NCBI GenBank assembly: GCA_018907035.1
Contig: JACCIC010000178.1
Location: 682,001 to 746,000, forward strand
DNA length: 64,000 nt
Source of the DNA: Sycobia sp. Sy_11
Lineage: Eukaryota > Arthropoda > Insecta > Hymenoptera > Epichrysomallidae
Direction: 5' to 3'
Translations under genes and position numbers: made by a program
The notes under the pieces: generated by a model
What the model saw: the letters and a program-made list of their open reading frames with translations, nothing else
Told to the model about the DNA's origin: nothing
Database searches by the model: none
Shown here: positions 39,755-51,109 of the stretch, piece after piece
How the letters are laid out: each line of letters opens with the position of its first letter
Numbering within the stretch: position 1 is the first letter of the stretch

Positions 39755-40590
39755 TTTTCAGCTTCATATACCTAAGAAAAATACATTTAAGAAAATATTA
39801 TCTAGATGTGGGAAATCAAGTATTCAAACCAAAAAGATATATAAATTGTTATAATATAAGTATGTATTATATATAAATGCATATACTATTCATTGCAATC
39901 CATAAATGAATTTCATAATGTATAACTATAAGAGATCTAAAATTGATATATAAGATTTTTATAATTGCCCACAGTGTACTGCGATAGCGTAATTAATAAG
40001 ATGTTACCTTGTGAATCCAAAGATCTGCGGATAGAATTCCGGTTAGGTCGAAGTTTCGAAATAAATGTAATAAAAGTAAATTAACGTATAAATTGTAAAA
40101 GAATATAAGAAATTATTCGGTTAGTTTAAAATTTTGATCTTTAAAGTCAAGAAAATAATGCTTTGAATCAATGAACTACTTTTAAACATTTAACATACTT
40201 GAATTTTCATGTTTTTGAAAATAAAAACGTATTTCAAGTAATTATTTTTTTAATGATAAGAATCGAGTTCTTCATTTGAAATTAAATTTCTTGAATGAAG
40301 TATTGAAATTCTTAATCAAAGTATATATTCACTTAATTTTGTCGGCTTGAATCAAATATCTAAATTTTTTGATTCCAAAATTTTCAGTTATTGGTTCAAG
40401 AAAATATTTTCACCCATTTTCTAGAAAATCTTGACAAAAATCTAGGAGATATTTAATTAATCCAAGAATTTATTTTCCTGATTTCAAATTTGAAATCATT
40501 GGTTCCAGATAATATTTTCTTTAGATAAGAAAATATTCATTTAATTTCCAATATTTGTGTTATGCTGTTAAGAAAATATAAGCTTTATTT
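39755..40590 (-). repeat. Fold-back structure, right arm
   Basis: Partner of 37280-38120. The 1.6-kb centre is itself partly palindromic: 38930-39000 is the near complement of 39225-39330. A direct repeat of about 80 bp lies at 39405-39484 and 39730-39810. Long inverted arms around a non-coding centre fit a fold-back or long-TIR DNA element. No transposase was seen. Confidence 0.7.
39970..40045 (+). other. tRNA-like segment inside the fold-back arm
   Basis: A-box-like TAGCGTAATTAATAAG followed after about 35 bp by a B-box-like GGATAGAATTCC, in the spacing of a tRNA gene. The same segment is present in the other arm. It does not fold into a clean cloverleaf by eye, so it is not called a tRNA gene; a tRNA-derived SINE origin is possible. 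Confidence 0.3.
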
Positions 40591-41669
40591 TAGGAACTAC
40601 TTATTTGGTTAAAGTTTATGCGATTACTTGGTTAAAGAAAATATTTACTTAGTACAGAAAATCGCATAAATTTCTTGAATCAAGTAATATTTACTTTATA
40701 TTAGAATTTTAGCAGTATATAATTTTAATGAATTATTTCGAAAAATCTATTTCTTAAACTAAGAAAATTTTTATTTAATTAATTCGGTAATATTGTTCTT
40801 TTCATAGTATCAGAAGAATCTTTGACCACACATTTGATCAATCTATAATTTAAGTATTTAGTTTATTTGCAATTCTAGCTATTAGATTTTCTGAATTCAA
40901 TGCATTACTTTTTTGTTTTAATATAATAAGCTTCTGATTCAAAATTTTGTTTTCTTAGATTAAGAACATATTTATTTATATATGTATTGCGTAACTCTGT
41001 TCTATATATACTATATAAAAACAATTAAATATTAATTTCTAGAAAATATTAGTTTGATCCTGTAAAGTCTTGTTTAGAGAATCAAAAGTATTGTGTTGAG
41101 GTATATGATTACTAAATTTAAGAAACTCAGGTTTTCCATTTTAATTTTGATCAGCTTGTTTGAAAAAAGCGTTTTCTAGAAAATGAAAATGCTTATTTTT
41201 AGATTATGATGAGCTAAATTTAAGTAATTGGAACCTTATAATTAAATAAATATTTACTTGACTGAATTTTTGTTCTTAAGAAAATCTATTCTCTTGGTTT
41301 AAGAAAATCATGTTTTTCCTTAATGTAAGTTAATATTTCGATCGCCTTCATATTTTGAATACGTATTCTATACGGCCAGGATTAAATGATAGGATTTTTT
41401 TTCTGCAAATTTAACAAAAAAAAAAAAAAAACAAAATGATGGCAACATTTGTTGCATGTATATCGGTAAATTGCCTGCTAGGCCTCGTACAACGTGCGTG
41501 CAGATGGACAGGTAATAAACAGTGAGAGCAGGTGAGAGAAAAAGACGAAACAGTATAGAGGACACTCGCGGGTACATGCAGGTATATGATATGGCAACAC
41601 CCACTACATTGAGTAATCCATGTTAATTCCCTTGGAGTTTTCTTGTCTCCCCTCCCCCTCTCGCTCTCA

Positions 41670-41675
41670 CATTCC

Positions 41676-41715
<40 letters not shown>

Positions 41716-41735
41716 GTCTTTCTCTGTCTTCTTCA
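41670..41735 (+). repeat. (CT)n microsatellite
   Basis: CT repeat, interrupted, which produces Arg/Glu-rich false ORFs on the minus strand (41411-41764). Confidence 0.85.
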
Positions 41736-41761
41736 TACAAGGTAGTTACAATTTTATAGTA

Positions 41762-42050
41762 CAAAAAATTTTATAGATTTAAATAAAGGGTTGATTCGTA
41801 TACCATTAATTAACCATTTATTCAAAATAAGTAATTTATACATTTAAAATACTGAATGTTTAGTTAAATACAGTAAATTTTTTTTTATATATATGAGAAC
41901 TGAGAATTTAAATAAAATATAACATTCAACTGTAGTATTTTAACTTATTAGACCGTCGTTTTCGTAATCTCCAACGTTGTAAACGTACACTATATATTAT
42001 ATTGCAATAAATACTAACTATATTTACATATTCTTCCATCATTTTTATTG

Positions 42051-42105
<55 letters not shown>

Positions 42106-42195
42106 GTAATATATTTGTATTATACGAAACGCAATGGAAGTGAGTGTTCAACGCACACAATCTGCCGTTCAAGCTTTAGGCATCTCGATCAGAAT
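41762..42195 (+). repeat. Dispersed repeat, copy 2 (partner at 17440-17870)
   Basis: Shares the block of 17440-17870 in the same orientation, with an added (AT)n at 42055-42100. At its 3' end an ATG opens MEVSVQRTQSAVQALGIS, a coding-like stretch that also exists, more damaged, in copy 1. Confidence 0.7.
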
Positions 42196-42394
42196 GTTAA
42201 GTAGGGTTATTATTAGGACTTAATCCTAATAAATAGAGAGTGTTTAACTGTTTAATAAGGCAGTTACATGTACTCTTCAGCACTAAAAATCTTAATTTTA
42301 AAAATTACTTACACGACTAAAACATACTTTAAATTTATTTTATACAAAAGTATAGAATAAGGCAAGTATGGTGTATTAGAAATTCTAATCATTT

Positions 42395-42990
42395 AAAAAT
42401 ATTTGTAACTTAACAAATATTTTTTGCTCTTTAAATAAACTCAACTATTCATTTCAAATACAGGGTTGTTTCGAAATTGCAGAATATTCGTTCCTATTAA
42501 AGCTGTATATTTTTGTTTCAATAGAATTTGAATGAATGTTTGTTGGATTGCAATAAATATACTTTTATGAAATCGACTCATTTGCATTTGGAATTGTTTT
42601 CAGTGTGTAGCACCATGTAAATAATATTCTTTAAAAAATTGCGCGAGATGATAATGTAAATAGAAAGAATTAAAACTTGTAATATAAAAATATAATACAT
42701 ATGTTGTTATATAATTAATTTACACAAACTGGAATTGTTTATGTATTTGCAACGTAACAGAGACTTTTTTGCTCTTTAAATAAACTTAACTATTCATTTC
42801 AAATACAGAGTTGTTTCGAAATCGCAGAATATTCGTTCCTATTAAGGCTGTATATTTTTGTTTCAATAGAATTTGAATGAATGTTTGTTGGATTGTAATA
42901 AATATACTTTTATGAAATTGACTCATTTGCATTTGGAATTGTTTTCAGTGTGTAGCGCAACGCAAATTATGTTATTAGATAAGTAATATT
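42395..42990 (+). repeat. Two tandem copies of the AT-rich dispersed repeat
   Basis: The block from TTTGCTCTTTAAATAAAC to TTTTCAGTGTGTAGC occurs at about 42425-42611 and again at 42768-42957, a period of about 345 bp. The two differ at only a few positions. Same family as 19540-20245. Confidence 0.75.
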
Positions 42991-42998
42991 ATGTTTTG

Positions 42999-43090
42999 TA
43001 ACGGTGCGCGTGTCCGCCTCGAACACGAGGACGGCGGGCACGGCCGTTGCAAAAGGTGTGCCCGGCTGGGCTTAGCCCCGAAGGATTCCA
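42999..43090. other. Small GC-rich block
   Basis: About 90 bp of CG-rich DNA (GTAACGGTGCGCGTG start) in AT-rich surroundings, probably an end of an unidentified element. Confidence 0.35.
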
Positions 43091-43234
43091 TGTTTTTCAT
43101 ATTCATATTTGTTTATAATATCCATCTATTGTCTAGTACGCGAAGGTTTTGATTTTTAGGCTTTTACAAAAATTTTATTTTACAGAATCTTTAACAGTGT
43201 GTGTGTTTTTGAGCATTATTATATTACTGACAGA

Positions 43235-43700
43235 AAAATCTGATTACTTTTTGAATGAACAAAAATGAGATTATATCTACATATTATATTAGTCACATTA
43301 CTTTAGTATATTGAAATATTGTTTAGGTTTTTTGAAGTGTTTATCATAAATATAATGGTGAAAATTTGAGGAAATTTCATTTTTATAGTGAAAACCATAA
43401 GAACACCGTAAAAACCGGGTTTTTCTAAATTATCTTGTAAAATACGAAAAGTTCCAAAAAGGATTGTTAAGAAAAGTTATAAATTCCACTAAAAAACATA
43501 TTTCTTATTCTTTACATTTTTCTGTACCAAGAGTTCCCAAAAAAATATATTTAAACTAACGGAGGATATAGAATAGTCAATGAGAATATTACGGTGAAGT
43601 TCATTGTTAATAATAAAAAAAGTTTAAAGAAAAAATATATAGATTAAAAAATATGTATTTTGATGAGATTTTGAACTTTTAGTTACATCATTTAATGGAA
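43235..43700 (+). repeat. Dispersed repeat, uninterrupted copy
   Basis: Reverse complement of 24866-25090 plus 26254-26470 taken together. The two halves are adjacent here, which shows that the GC-rich block at 25.1-26.25 kb is an insertion. Confidence 0.7.
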
Positions 43701-43777
43701 TTTTTTGTTGAACAAAAATGTAATAATTTTATTTATTAAAGCTAAGGAATTCGTGAAGAGGATAAAGGAATTGTTGG

Positions 43778-44509
43778 CTCTTTTCTCAATAAAAACGAGA
43801 GATGTCGCGGAAATGCAACAACTTGCCTCGGCATAAAAACCCTCACGATTAGAGGGAAAAGCCGGGGCAAGCCTACTCTTTATTAAACTATGTAATATAA
43901 TATTTAATATAAATTTATTTACAATTATTAATCGAATACAAACAATCTTACAACTAGTGAACGTTCACACTTAAAACGATAACGAAACCTTATAAAATCT
44001 GGCCGCCGCTGGTTTAGTTTCGTCCAGGGAGAAAAAACCGGGCGAAGGGAGCGCAAAACCTACGCACGCTGCGCGCCCCGACGTCTCGGGTGACCAACGC
44101 TACGGTGCCGGGCAGCGAAATTTTGCTGCCGCGAAATGCGCTCGCCTTAGAGCAGATTGCACTCAGCAAACACAGCTCTCACAAGAATTAACACTGCTTA
44201 AATTAACACTTACAATCACACAATAATCAAACAGAGTTCGGTAGAATCTATGAATATTAAATGTCGCAAAAACTAAAATGTCGCACGCACTCTTTGTATT
44301 ACACACCGAAAAAATACAAACTAGTATCGCTTAAACTCGACTGTTCGTACCGGCGATCACGTCAACAATGCCAGTCGTGACGCGGCACGCAAGCCACTTC
44401 GTCTCGAGAAACCCGACGCGACGGGGGCGAGCCGGCGGATTTATTATATAATCGTAGCGCAGATATAAACATTTCCACCCCTAATACGCGGAAGTCGTAA
44501 ACCCGAACA
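43778..44509 (-). repeat. Candidate 3' LTR of the BEL/Pao element
   Basis: Begins TGTTCGGGTTTACGAC directly after the polypurine tract and may end at CCAACA (43778). AATAAA lies at about 43885. The end is uncertain because no second LTR exists for comparison. Confidence 0.5.
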
Positions 44510-44556
44510 TCCCGCCCGCCTTCGACCGACGGACGAATAAGTTTAAATATATTCTA

Positions 44557-46281
44557 TTAGTTATGTTCACCATCCTCGTCTGTGAAAAGTGGGCAAAGAC
44601 GAGAGATGTGTCGTCGAAGCATGGTGGTAGCAGTCTTGACGGTTGCGACCCGTACGAGACCATCTGGACCAGGGTGCACATCAACCACCCGTCCTAACGG
44701 CCATTTCGATGGAGGATAGCGATCGTCCTTAATAAGAACCAGTCTGCCGACGGAAAAGTTTTCGGTAGGCTCTCTCCATTTTTCCCGCTGCTGCAAGTAT
44801 AGGAGATACTCCGACGACCAACGCCTCCAAAATTGGTTTCGTATTCGCTGCAGCAGTTGAAATCTGCTTAAGCGATTTTGCGGCACATAGGGGCAATCAT
44901 CGTCTGGAAGCAGTGCAGAAGTATTGCCCTGTAGAAAATGGAACGGTGTCAAAACTTGTAAATCATCAATATCAGCTGTCAAAGCTGAGAGTGGTCGAGA
45001 ATTAAGACACGCCTCTATTTCTACAAGAATAGTAGACATCTCTTCAAAGGTGAGAGTATGCTCCCCTACTGCGCGTTTTAAATGGTGTTTAACCGATTTG
45101 ACACCGGCCTCCCACAATCCACCATAATGTGGTGCACTTGGAGGTATAAACTGCCAGTCTGTCCCGTCATTCGCCAAAATTGAACCAACTTCTCGATAAA
45201 AGTTTGACGCTCTTTTAAACATTGCCTTCAATTCCTTATCGGCGCCGTGGAAGTTGGTGGCGTTGTCGCTAAAAAGTTTTTTGCAAATGCCTCGATGACC
45301 CGCAAAACGACGGTAGGCGCATATAAAGGAGGCCGCTGTCAGATCGCTCACGAGCTCCAAATGCACGGCACGAGTAGCAAAACAAACAAACACAACGATG
45401 TATCCTTTATAAGAGCGGTATCCGCGGCCCTTAGTTGTTCGTATCTGTATAGGACCGGCATAATCAAGACCCGCTGTAGAAAATGGTCTATCCAATCTCA
45501 CCCGGTCGGCCGGCAAATTCCCCATCAATTGTTGAGCGGTTTTAGGTTTAACACGCTGACAAGTGATACACTTATGAACAATTGATTTTATGAGTTTGCC
45601 TTTGTTCACAACCCACACTTGTTGCATTAAAACACTCGCTGTTAGTGCAGGCCCTCCGTGCAAACAGAGTCGGTGCGCATAGCGCACAAATAACAAGCTC
45701 AGAGCTGAATCCTTGGCAAGAATCGGTGGGTGCTTACATTCAAAGGTAAGATTCGAATTTGCTAAGCGTCCTCCTACCCGTAAAATACCCTCAGTATCTA
45801 TACTAGGGTTCAATTTACAAAGACGATTGCCTTTTGCGAGTCTTTTACCTGCTCTCAATGTTTTTAATTCGTCTGCGAAACTATTAGCTTGAGATAAACG
45901 AATAACTACAAATCGAGCTGCAGATAATTCTGCCGATGATACAAATGAAGGGAGAGGGTCTTGACCTTCGCTTTTTCTACGCAAATTCATTAGTGGGCGT
46001 CTGCAGTACGCAACAACACGTATTAATTTTGTCAAATTCGAAAATCGCGTCAAAATTTCCGGTTCCGAGGGAGGCGTCCGACAGTGAAGAGAGAGCTGGA
46101 TATTTGCAGATCGCGGCCACTGCTCTGCCGATTTAGAGAGCCAATGAGGCCCATGCCACCAGAGATCTATTTGCGACAAGTCCGCCGGCTTCGAACCTCG
46201 CGTTGCCAGATCTGCAGGATTCTCCTTGGACGGCATGTGCGCCCAAACGGCAGAGGGCAACTCGGTCTGAATAAACGACAC
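44557..46281 (-). CDS. BEL/Pao integrase region
   Basis: 574 codons open. The zinc-binding HHCC part includes HRLCLHGG and CITCQRVK. The catalytic core has DYAGPI, FSDNATNFHG and a Glu in GLWEAGVKSVKHH, the D,D,E triad. A C-terminal region with KDDRYPPSKWPLGRV follows, usual in Pao elements. The protein inserts element cDNA into chromosomes. It is in frame with the RNase H part upstream but separated by a stop at about 46303-46305, so this start is an artefact of that stop. Confidence 0.85.
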   Translation of the reverse strand: MSFIQTELPSAVWAHMPSKENPADLATRGSKPADLSQIDLWWHGPHWLSKSAEQWPRSANIQLSLHCRTPPSEPEILTRFSNLTKLIRVVAYCRRPLMNLRRKSEGQDPLPSFVSSAELSAARFVVIRLSQANSFADELKTLRAGKRLAKGNRLCKLNPSIDTEGILRVGGRLANSNLTFECKHPPILAKDSALSLLFVRYAHRLCLHGGPALTASVLMQQVWVVNKGKLIKSIVHKCITCQRVKPKTAQQLMGNLPADRVRLDRPFSTAGLDYAGPIQIRTTKGRGYRSYKGYIVVFVCFATRAVHLELVSDLTAASFICAYRRFAGHRGICKKLFSDNATNFHGADKELKAMFKRASNFYREVGSILANDGTDWQFIPPSAPHYGGLWEAGVKSVKHHLKRAVGEHTLTFEEMSTILVEIEACLNSRPLSALTADIDDLQVLTPFHFLQGNTSALLPDDDCPYVPQNRLSRFQLLQRIRNQFWRRWSSEYLLYLQQREKWREPTENFSVGRLVLIKDDRYPPSKWPLGRVVDVHPGPDGLVRVATVKTATTMLRRHISRLCPLFTDEDGEHN

Positions 46282-46302
46282 AAGGTTAGCAATGAAAGTT
46301 TT

Positions 46303-47289
46303 TCAACTACATGGATGCTTACGTAACCATGTAAGCACGATCTGACTATCTGTGCATGCGAAAACGGGAATCGTACTCAGAAAATCCAATGCCCTTATAT
46401 GGCAAATAAGTTTTACGAGGAGAGCAGCACCGCACAGTTCCAAGTTTGGTATGCTCACCGTCTTAACTAGAGCGACCTTCGTCTTAGCTGTTATTAACGA
46501 GAGACGAAATTGCCCATTACCTTCATTGATCCGTAAATATATGACTGCTGCATATGCTCGGGAGGAGGCATCCGAAAATCCGTGAATTTCGTAAGATCGA
46601 TCAGCCGTTATCCCTAGCCATCTGTCGATTTTCAAAGCTGGTAAGTCAATTAATGAACGACAGTAATCATGCCACCTCTCACGCAATTCTGCAGGTAAAG
46701 GGGAGTCCCAGTCACATTTCTGAAGCCAAAGGTCCTGCATAAAAATTTTCGCCTTCACAGTGACAGGTGAAAGCCAACCAAGGGGGTCGAACAACCGGGC
46801 TATATTGGACAGCACAGTGCGCTTCGTTGAGGCTGCCAATAGCTCGGCGATATCTTGAAAATGAAATCGGAAATGATTTTCCGAAGGACTCCACCGAATT
46901 CCAAGCATCTTGATCGAACCATCTGATGCGATTTGTTTATCTAAATCTGGCAGAGCTTCGAGAGGAAGAAGTTCCAAATGATTAGCCGCCCATTTTCCGA
47001 GAGAAATAACTGTGGAACTTAAAATTCCGGTCAGCTCCTTTCTCTTTTTTTGAGCCGTAGAAAAATCGTCGGAACCAGCAAATATGTCATCTACATATGT
47101 TTCCGACTTTAAGCATGCGGCTCCGAGTGGAAATTTCGCCTCTTCATCTACAGATAGCTGTTGAAGTGTACGGATGGCGAGATAGGGAGCACAGGCCGTT
47201 CCGTACGTTACCGTAGTAAGTCGATAATCTACCGGCTCCGATTTGTGCAGTAGGAGCCCATAAAATTCGTTGAAAGTCTTGATCTGCAT
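46303..47289 (-). pseudogene. BEL/Pao RT (palm) and RNase H
   Basis: TYGTACAPYLAIRTLQQL and TYVDDIFAG are RT motifs B and C. HGFSDASSRAYAAVIYLR and a later TDSQIVLTWL belong to RNase H. A TGA stop ends the frame before the integrase part. Its 5' side overlaps the previous RT piece in another frame because of a one-base slip at about 47240-47260. Confidence 0.85.
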
Positions 47290-47746
47290 GATTTACTCGA
47301 ATCTGCCGAAACATCTTGACGATGTCAGCTGTGAAAACAAATAAATATCGGCGCGAATTGAGTAAAATCAATGCGAGATCGCTTTGCAACGGAGCTCCGG
47401 GCAATAAAAATTCATTGAGAAAATGACCGTCTCGGGTTCGCCTACTTGCGTCGAAGACTACCCGGATTTTCAAACCGGAATCAGTAGTTTGAACCACCGC
47501 GTGGTGCGGTAAGTACCAAGCATTTTCTCGTTTTCTCTCCAAAGAGGGGACTCGTTTCATATGTCCCAGTCGTTCGTACTCGTTCATGAATTCGACATAA
47601 GCCTCACCTATCTTGGAGTCTCGCGCGAAGCGACGGTGGGCTGAGGACAGAGATCCAAGCGCGATTTTTCGGGTCTCCTCTGCTACGGAAGGTATAGCGG
47701 ATTTGAATGGAAGACGGACTTCATATCTACCTTCGAAATTCCGCAC
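47144..47746 (-). pseudogene. BEL/Pao RT, N-terminal part
   Basis: RYEVRLPFK, YLPHHAVVQ, IRVVFDASRRT and motif A FTADIVKMFRQI are Pao RT signatures. The last 25 residues of the frame are out of phase after the slip. Confidence 0.85.
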
Positions 47747-47884
47747 GTGAGTCTCTGTAAAGAGCCTCTCACAAGTCTCTTCATCAGGCTTGAGCTTTGC
47801 TGAAGGCGTTGGCAGATCCTCGATAGCCCAAAAGCGCTGCAGAGTTTCGTCTAAATTAAGAACGGATACGCAGTGATGTACCTG

Positions 47885-48160
47885 CTAGTGCATCCAGTGA
47901 TGTACCTGCCTAGAAAAAACGCCATCCGCCCGCCGTGATATTTCCGACTCTAACGGTCCTGAGATTATCCACCCGAAAACCGTGTTTTGCGCGATGATGT
48001 GCGATTTCGGAAAGCGTTTAAGCCCTGATAGAAGCAACTGTCCGTAAACATCGGCTCCGAGTAAAACATCAATCTTACGCGCGATGAAAAATTCAGAGTC
48101 CGCTAAATCTAAGCCCTCAAATTGTTTGAGATCCAAATCCGAGATATTCTCAGCTGGCAA
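47885..48160 (-). pseudogene. BEL/Pao protease-RT connector
   Basis: LDLADSEFFIARKIDVLLGADVYG and NTVFGWIISG are the conserved Pao segment after the protease. It is cut off from the protease by a TAG at 48163-48161. It ends at a stop inside a local duplication: CAGGTACATCACTG occurs twice, 24 bp apart (about 47877-47915). Confidence 0.8.
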
Positions 48161-49186
48161 CTATGACGTCAGTCGAGGGAGAATGAGTGCACTCGTACTA
48201 ATTACACAGTCATTATTGCTCGACGAACCTAAAGAAAGTTGCGTCATCGAACGCGCAGTACCCACTGCGGTAGCGCCAAGGCCTGAAAGAGAAACGTACG
48301 TGTGCTGCTTTACGAGCCCTAGTAATTGAACAATGGATTCAGAGACGAATGACACCTTGGATCCTTGATCTACGAGTGCACGAGCATATGTTCGTTCCCC
48401 GTTCGGACTTATGATTTGTACGCGTGCTGTTGCTAAGATGACTCGTCGCTTAGTAGCTAGAATAGTTGCCGCGTGCAAGCTGACCACGGGCGCACTTTCA
48501 TCTGATTTATCTGCTCGAGAATTACTATTGTTTGTCTGCGTAGTTCCGTGAGATTTCAGGTGTAAAAGCGAATGCTGTTTCGCTTGGCAAAACAAACAAC
48601 GTCCCGTAGATTTACACGCGTTAGCTCTGTGCGATCCGAAGCAATTAAAGCAGACTTGTAAGTTTTTTACCGTCGCAAGGCGCTCCTGTGGGCCCTTTTC
48701 TTTTAACTTGAAGCACTTCGAAAGCGAATGTGCGCCAAAACAAAGCGGGCATTTAGAAGCTCCAGACAGCCGAGCGGGAGAAGCATGAAAGACCTTCCGC
48801 GCATGAGGCAACGATGATGAAGTAGCGCCTGGTCTTTTTTCCGCCTTGCGCTCTGTAGAAATCATCGAGAGAGCTTGTACTCTTTTCTCTAAAAATCTAG
48901 TGAAATCTAGAAATTTAGGAAATGCACAAGATGCAGAAGATTGTGAGCTGTTTCCCTCTAAAGATTTTTCCATGTCTTTATCGCTTAGTTCGGCCTCCCA
49001 TAGTTTCCTCGATTCGGTGTCCAAGCGATCAGATAACAAAAAAATCAACCAAACATCCCAATGCTCGACGGAAAGTTTCAAGTTCACTAAGGCTCGAATA
49101 ATACACTGGGAGTTATCGATAAAGGCGCGCAAATCAGACGCAGATTCCCTTTTTAAATTTGGAATTTCCATTAGGGACGTCAACAA
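48161..49186 (-). pseudogene. BEL/Pao gag C-terminus with zinc knuckles and aspartic protease
   Basis: Three Cys/His clusters follow each other: CPLCFGAHSLSKC, CFNCFGSHRANAC and CLFCQAKQHSLLH. The protease active-site region reads ARALVDQGSKVSFVS, a Pao-type variant. The frame ends at TAG. It joins the upstream gag piece through a one-base slip at about 49185-49195. Confidence 0.85.
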
Positions 49187-49662
49187 CTTATAAAAATAAT
49201 CAATCGAGGATTATGATACCGAACATTCAAAGCCTGCCACGTGCTAGAATAATTAGCGTTAGTTGTAGTCACTTCCTTGACTAATTCTGCAGCTCCGCCG
49301 GTCAAACATAATTTAAGGTATTGGAGCTTCGTAGCATCCGATAAACCGGGGACATCATGAACGAGCGTAGTGAATAAATCAGAGAAGCTAGCCCAATCTT
49401 CGTATTTGCCTGAAAATTTAGGCAAAGAAAGCCGAGGCAGCTTCGCGACCCGTGAATCAGAGCGCGTTTCGTTTAACACTGAATTATTTGTATTGTTTTT
49501 ATCCACGAGTGCAAGTAGCGTCAGGAACTCATCAAGCGCATTCTCGTAAATGCCTTGAATCCGATTAAACCATTTATCCGTTACGTAAGCATCTCTCTCC
49601 GCGTCGTCTCTACAAACAATGACGGAATGAGTTTTCCTAATCTCAGCCCAAATTTCGTTCAC
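49180..49662 (-). pseudogene. BEL/Pao gag N-terminal part
   Basis: LPRLSLPKFSGKYEDWASF and LQYLKLCLTGGAAELVKEV are the conserved gag core of BEL/Pao elements. The leader upstream (49663-49790) has no recognisable primer site. Confidence 0.8.
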
Positions 49663-49792
49663 TGCATTAAGTCTGGACTGTACAATACTTTTATTAAGTG
49701 AGTCGCGTGCCTTATTTTATAAACGGATACACATGCCTTTAATTTCAGACTCGCGCGCTGTTTGTAGCGATATTAATTTTTTCAAAGCCAAC

Positions 49793-51061
49793 TATTTATT
49801 TTAATTATTACTTATTAATCATATTTATATCCTGGTATATAGTCAAGAGCCAAATAGTCGATATCACCTTAAAATAATCACCGATCCCACATAGATGACT
49901 CATTTTATTGAAACCTAAATGGATGATTTAATGAGAAACTTTTTGGTGGTTTTAATGGATTTGAAAATGATAAATATTTTTGGATCTTTTCGAAGTAAGT
50001 GCTCTATATTAATCGTTATTTATTTTAAAATCTGTAAAGATATCTCGTTGAATATTAAAATATTAATTCAAGCAATGAAATAGAGAATTGTATCATTTAT
50101 TAATATAACTTAAATTATTGTATGATTAGAAACAAAATTAAGAATCTTATTGTACAATATGAAGCGAATAAAATATATTTTTTTTTGCTATATTTACATC
50201 AGAAAAGACTTTAGGTAATTTTTATAATACCGTTAATAAAAATAATTGCTTTAAAATATTATTTTCATTTTGAAAGCAAGAATCTTTTTCAAATTTTATT
50301 ATATATTATATATAATATAATATATATAAAATATATAGAAATTTTATTGTATATTATATTAATACATTATATTTTTAATTAAGTTAATTTAATAATGAAT
50401 TCATTTTTATTAGAAAAGTAGATAATTATTCAAATACATTGGCAATGCCAGAAAATTTTGATACAAAGGGTCCTCGTAATGAAGCTTTGACACCCAATGA
50501 TGATTCAAACTCAAGGTTCTTTTGTAAGTACCTCATATTTTAAATTAATAATCTTTTAAATATACATTTTATTAAAGCTTTGTGAATAATTGAAGATTTT
50601 TTTAATAGAAAATTTAGTGGAAAAAATCTTTGTGAGGAATTATTAAGCTTCTTCTGATATGCCATCAAATAGTCAAAAATTAGATTCTGATATCGATGGA
50701 AAGTAAGTAATTAATTGTACAGTACAAAGAAAAACAATAAAATATTTACCATTTCTAAACGTAATTATTCATTTCATAATTCAGAATAAATACTGACCAA
50801 TTGACAAAAATTTGGCAAACTGCATCAAACCCACATAGCATTGAAAGGTCTATTGCATGTTCTGTTTCTACTCAAATTCTAACGAGACAAGATGGAAATA
50901 TTGAACAACAACAAACAGTATCAGAGACAGATCATAATAAAGAAATTACAATAACAAGAAAGATAGGAGATAAGGTGTATACTATAAGATCAAAACAGTC
51001 AAAAGATAGAATAGAAATTCAAACCGAAGATATAGGAACAAGAATAAGAACAAGCGAATGA
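49793..51061 (+). pseudogene. HAX1-like duplicated pseudogene, copy 1
   Basis: Exon-like segments with good splice signals remain (donors near 49990, 50525 and 50702; acceptor TTCAG at 50785). The last exon (50786-51061) encodes SVSTQILTRQDGNIEQQQTV and DHNKEITITRKIGDKVYTI, the C-terminal pattern of HAX1-type mitochondrial/apoptosis proteins (KPDG-x-EERRTV, then ETTVTR). The preceding DSDIDGK matches their DxDLDG segment. The first exon region (about 49900-49990) has two stops and a one-base slip, so it is not functional. Introns are kept, so it arose by DNA duplication rather than retroposition. The HAX1 name is a family-pattern judgement. Confidence 0.55.
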
Positions 51062-51109
51062 ACTAGAATATTCAGAAAAAATGTCCTAAAATAAAAATAT
51101 AATGTATTA

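Larger units (their letters stand above)
43778..49792 (-). mobile_element. BEL/Pao LTR retrotransposon, 5' LTR missing
   Basis: Gag with zinc knuckles, aspartic protease, RT, RNase H and integrase follow in BEL/Pao order on the minus strand. A purine-rich tract (44510-44521) and a TGTT start (44509) mark a 3' LTR. At the 5' side sequence stops at about 49792, where the inverted-duplication arm begins, so the 5' LTR is gone. Two frameshifts and several stops break the coding region. Confidence 0.85.

Noticed and set aside
41411..41764. Arg/Glu-rich minus-strand ORF
   Set aside because: Product of the (CT)n microsatellite.
49793..51061. HAX1-like copy 1 as a working gene
   Set aside because: Two stops and a slip in the first exon region, shared with copy 2.
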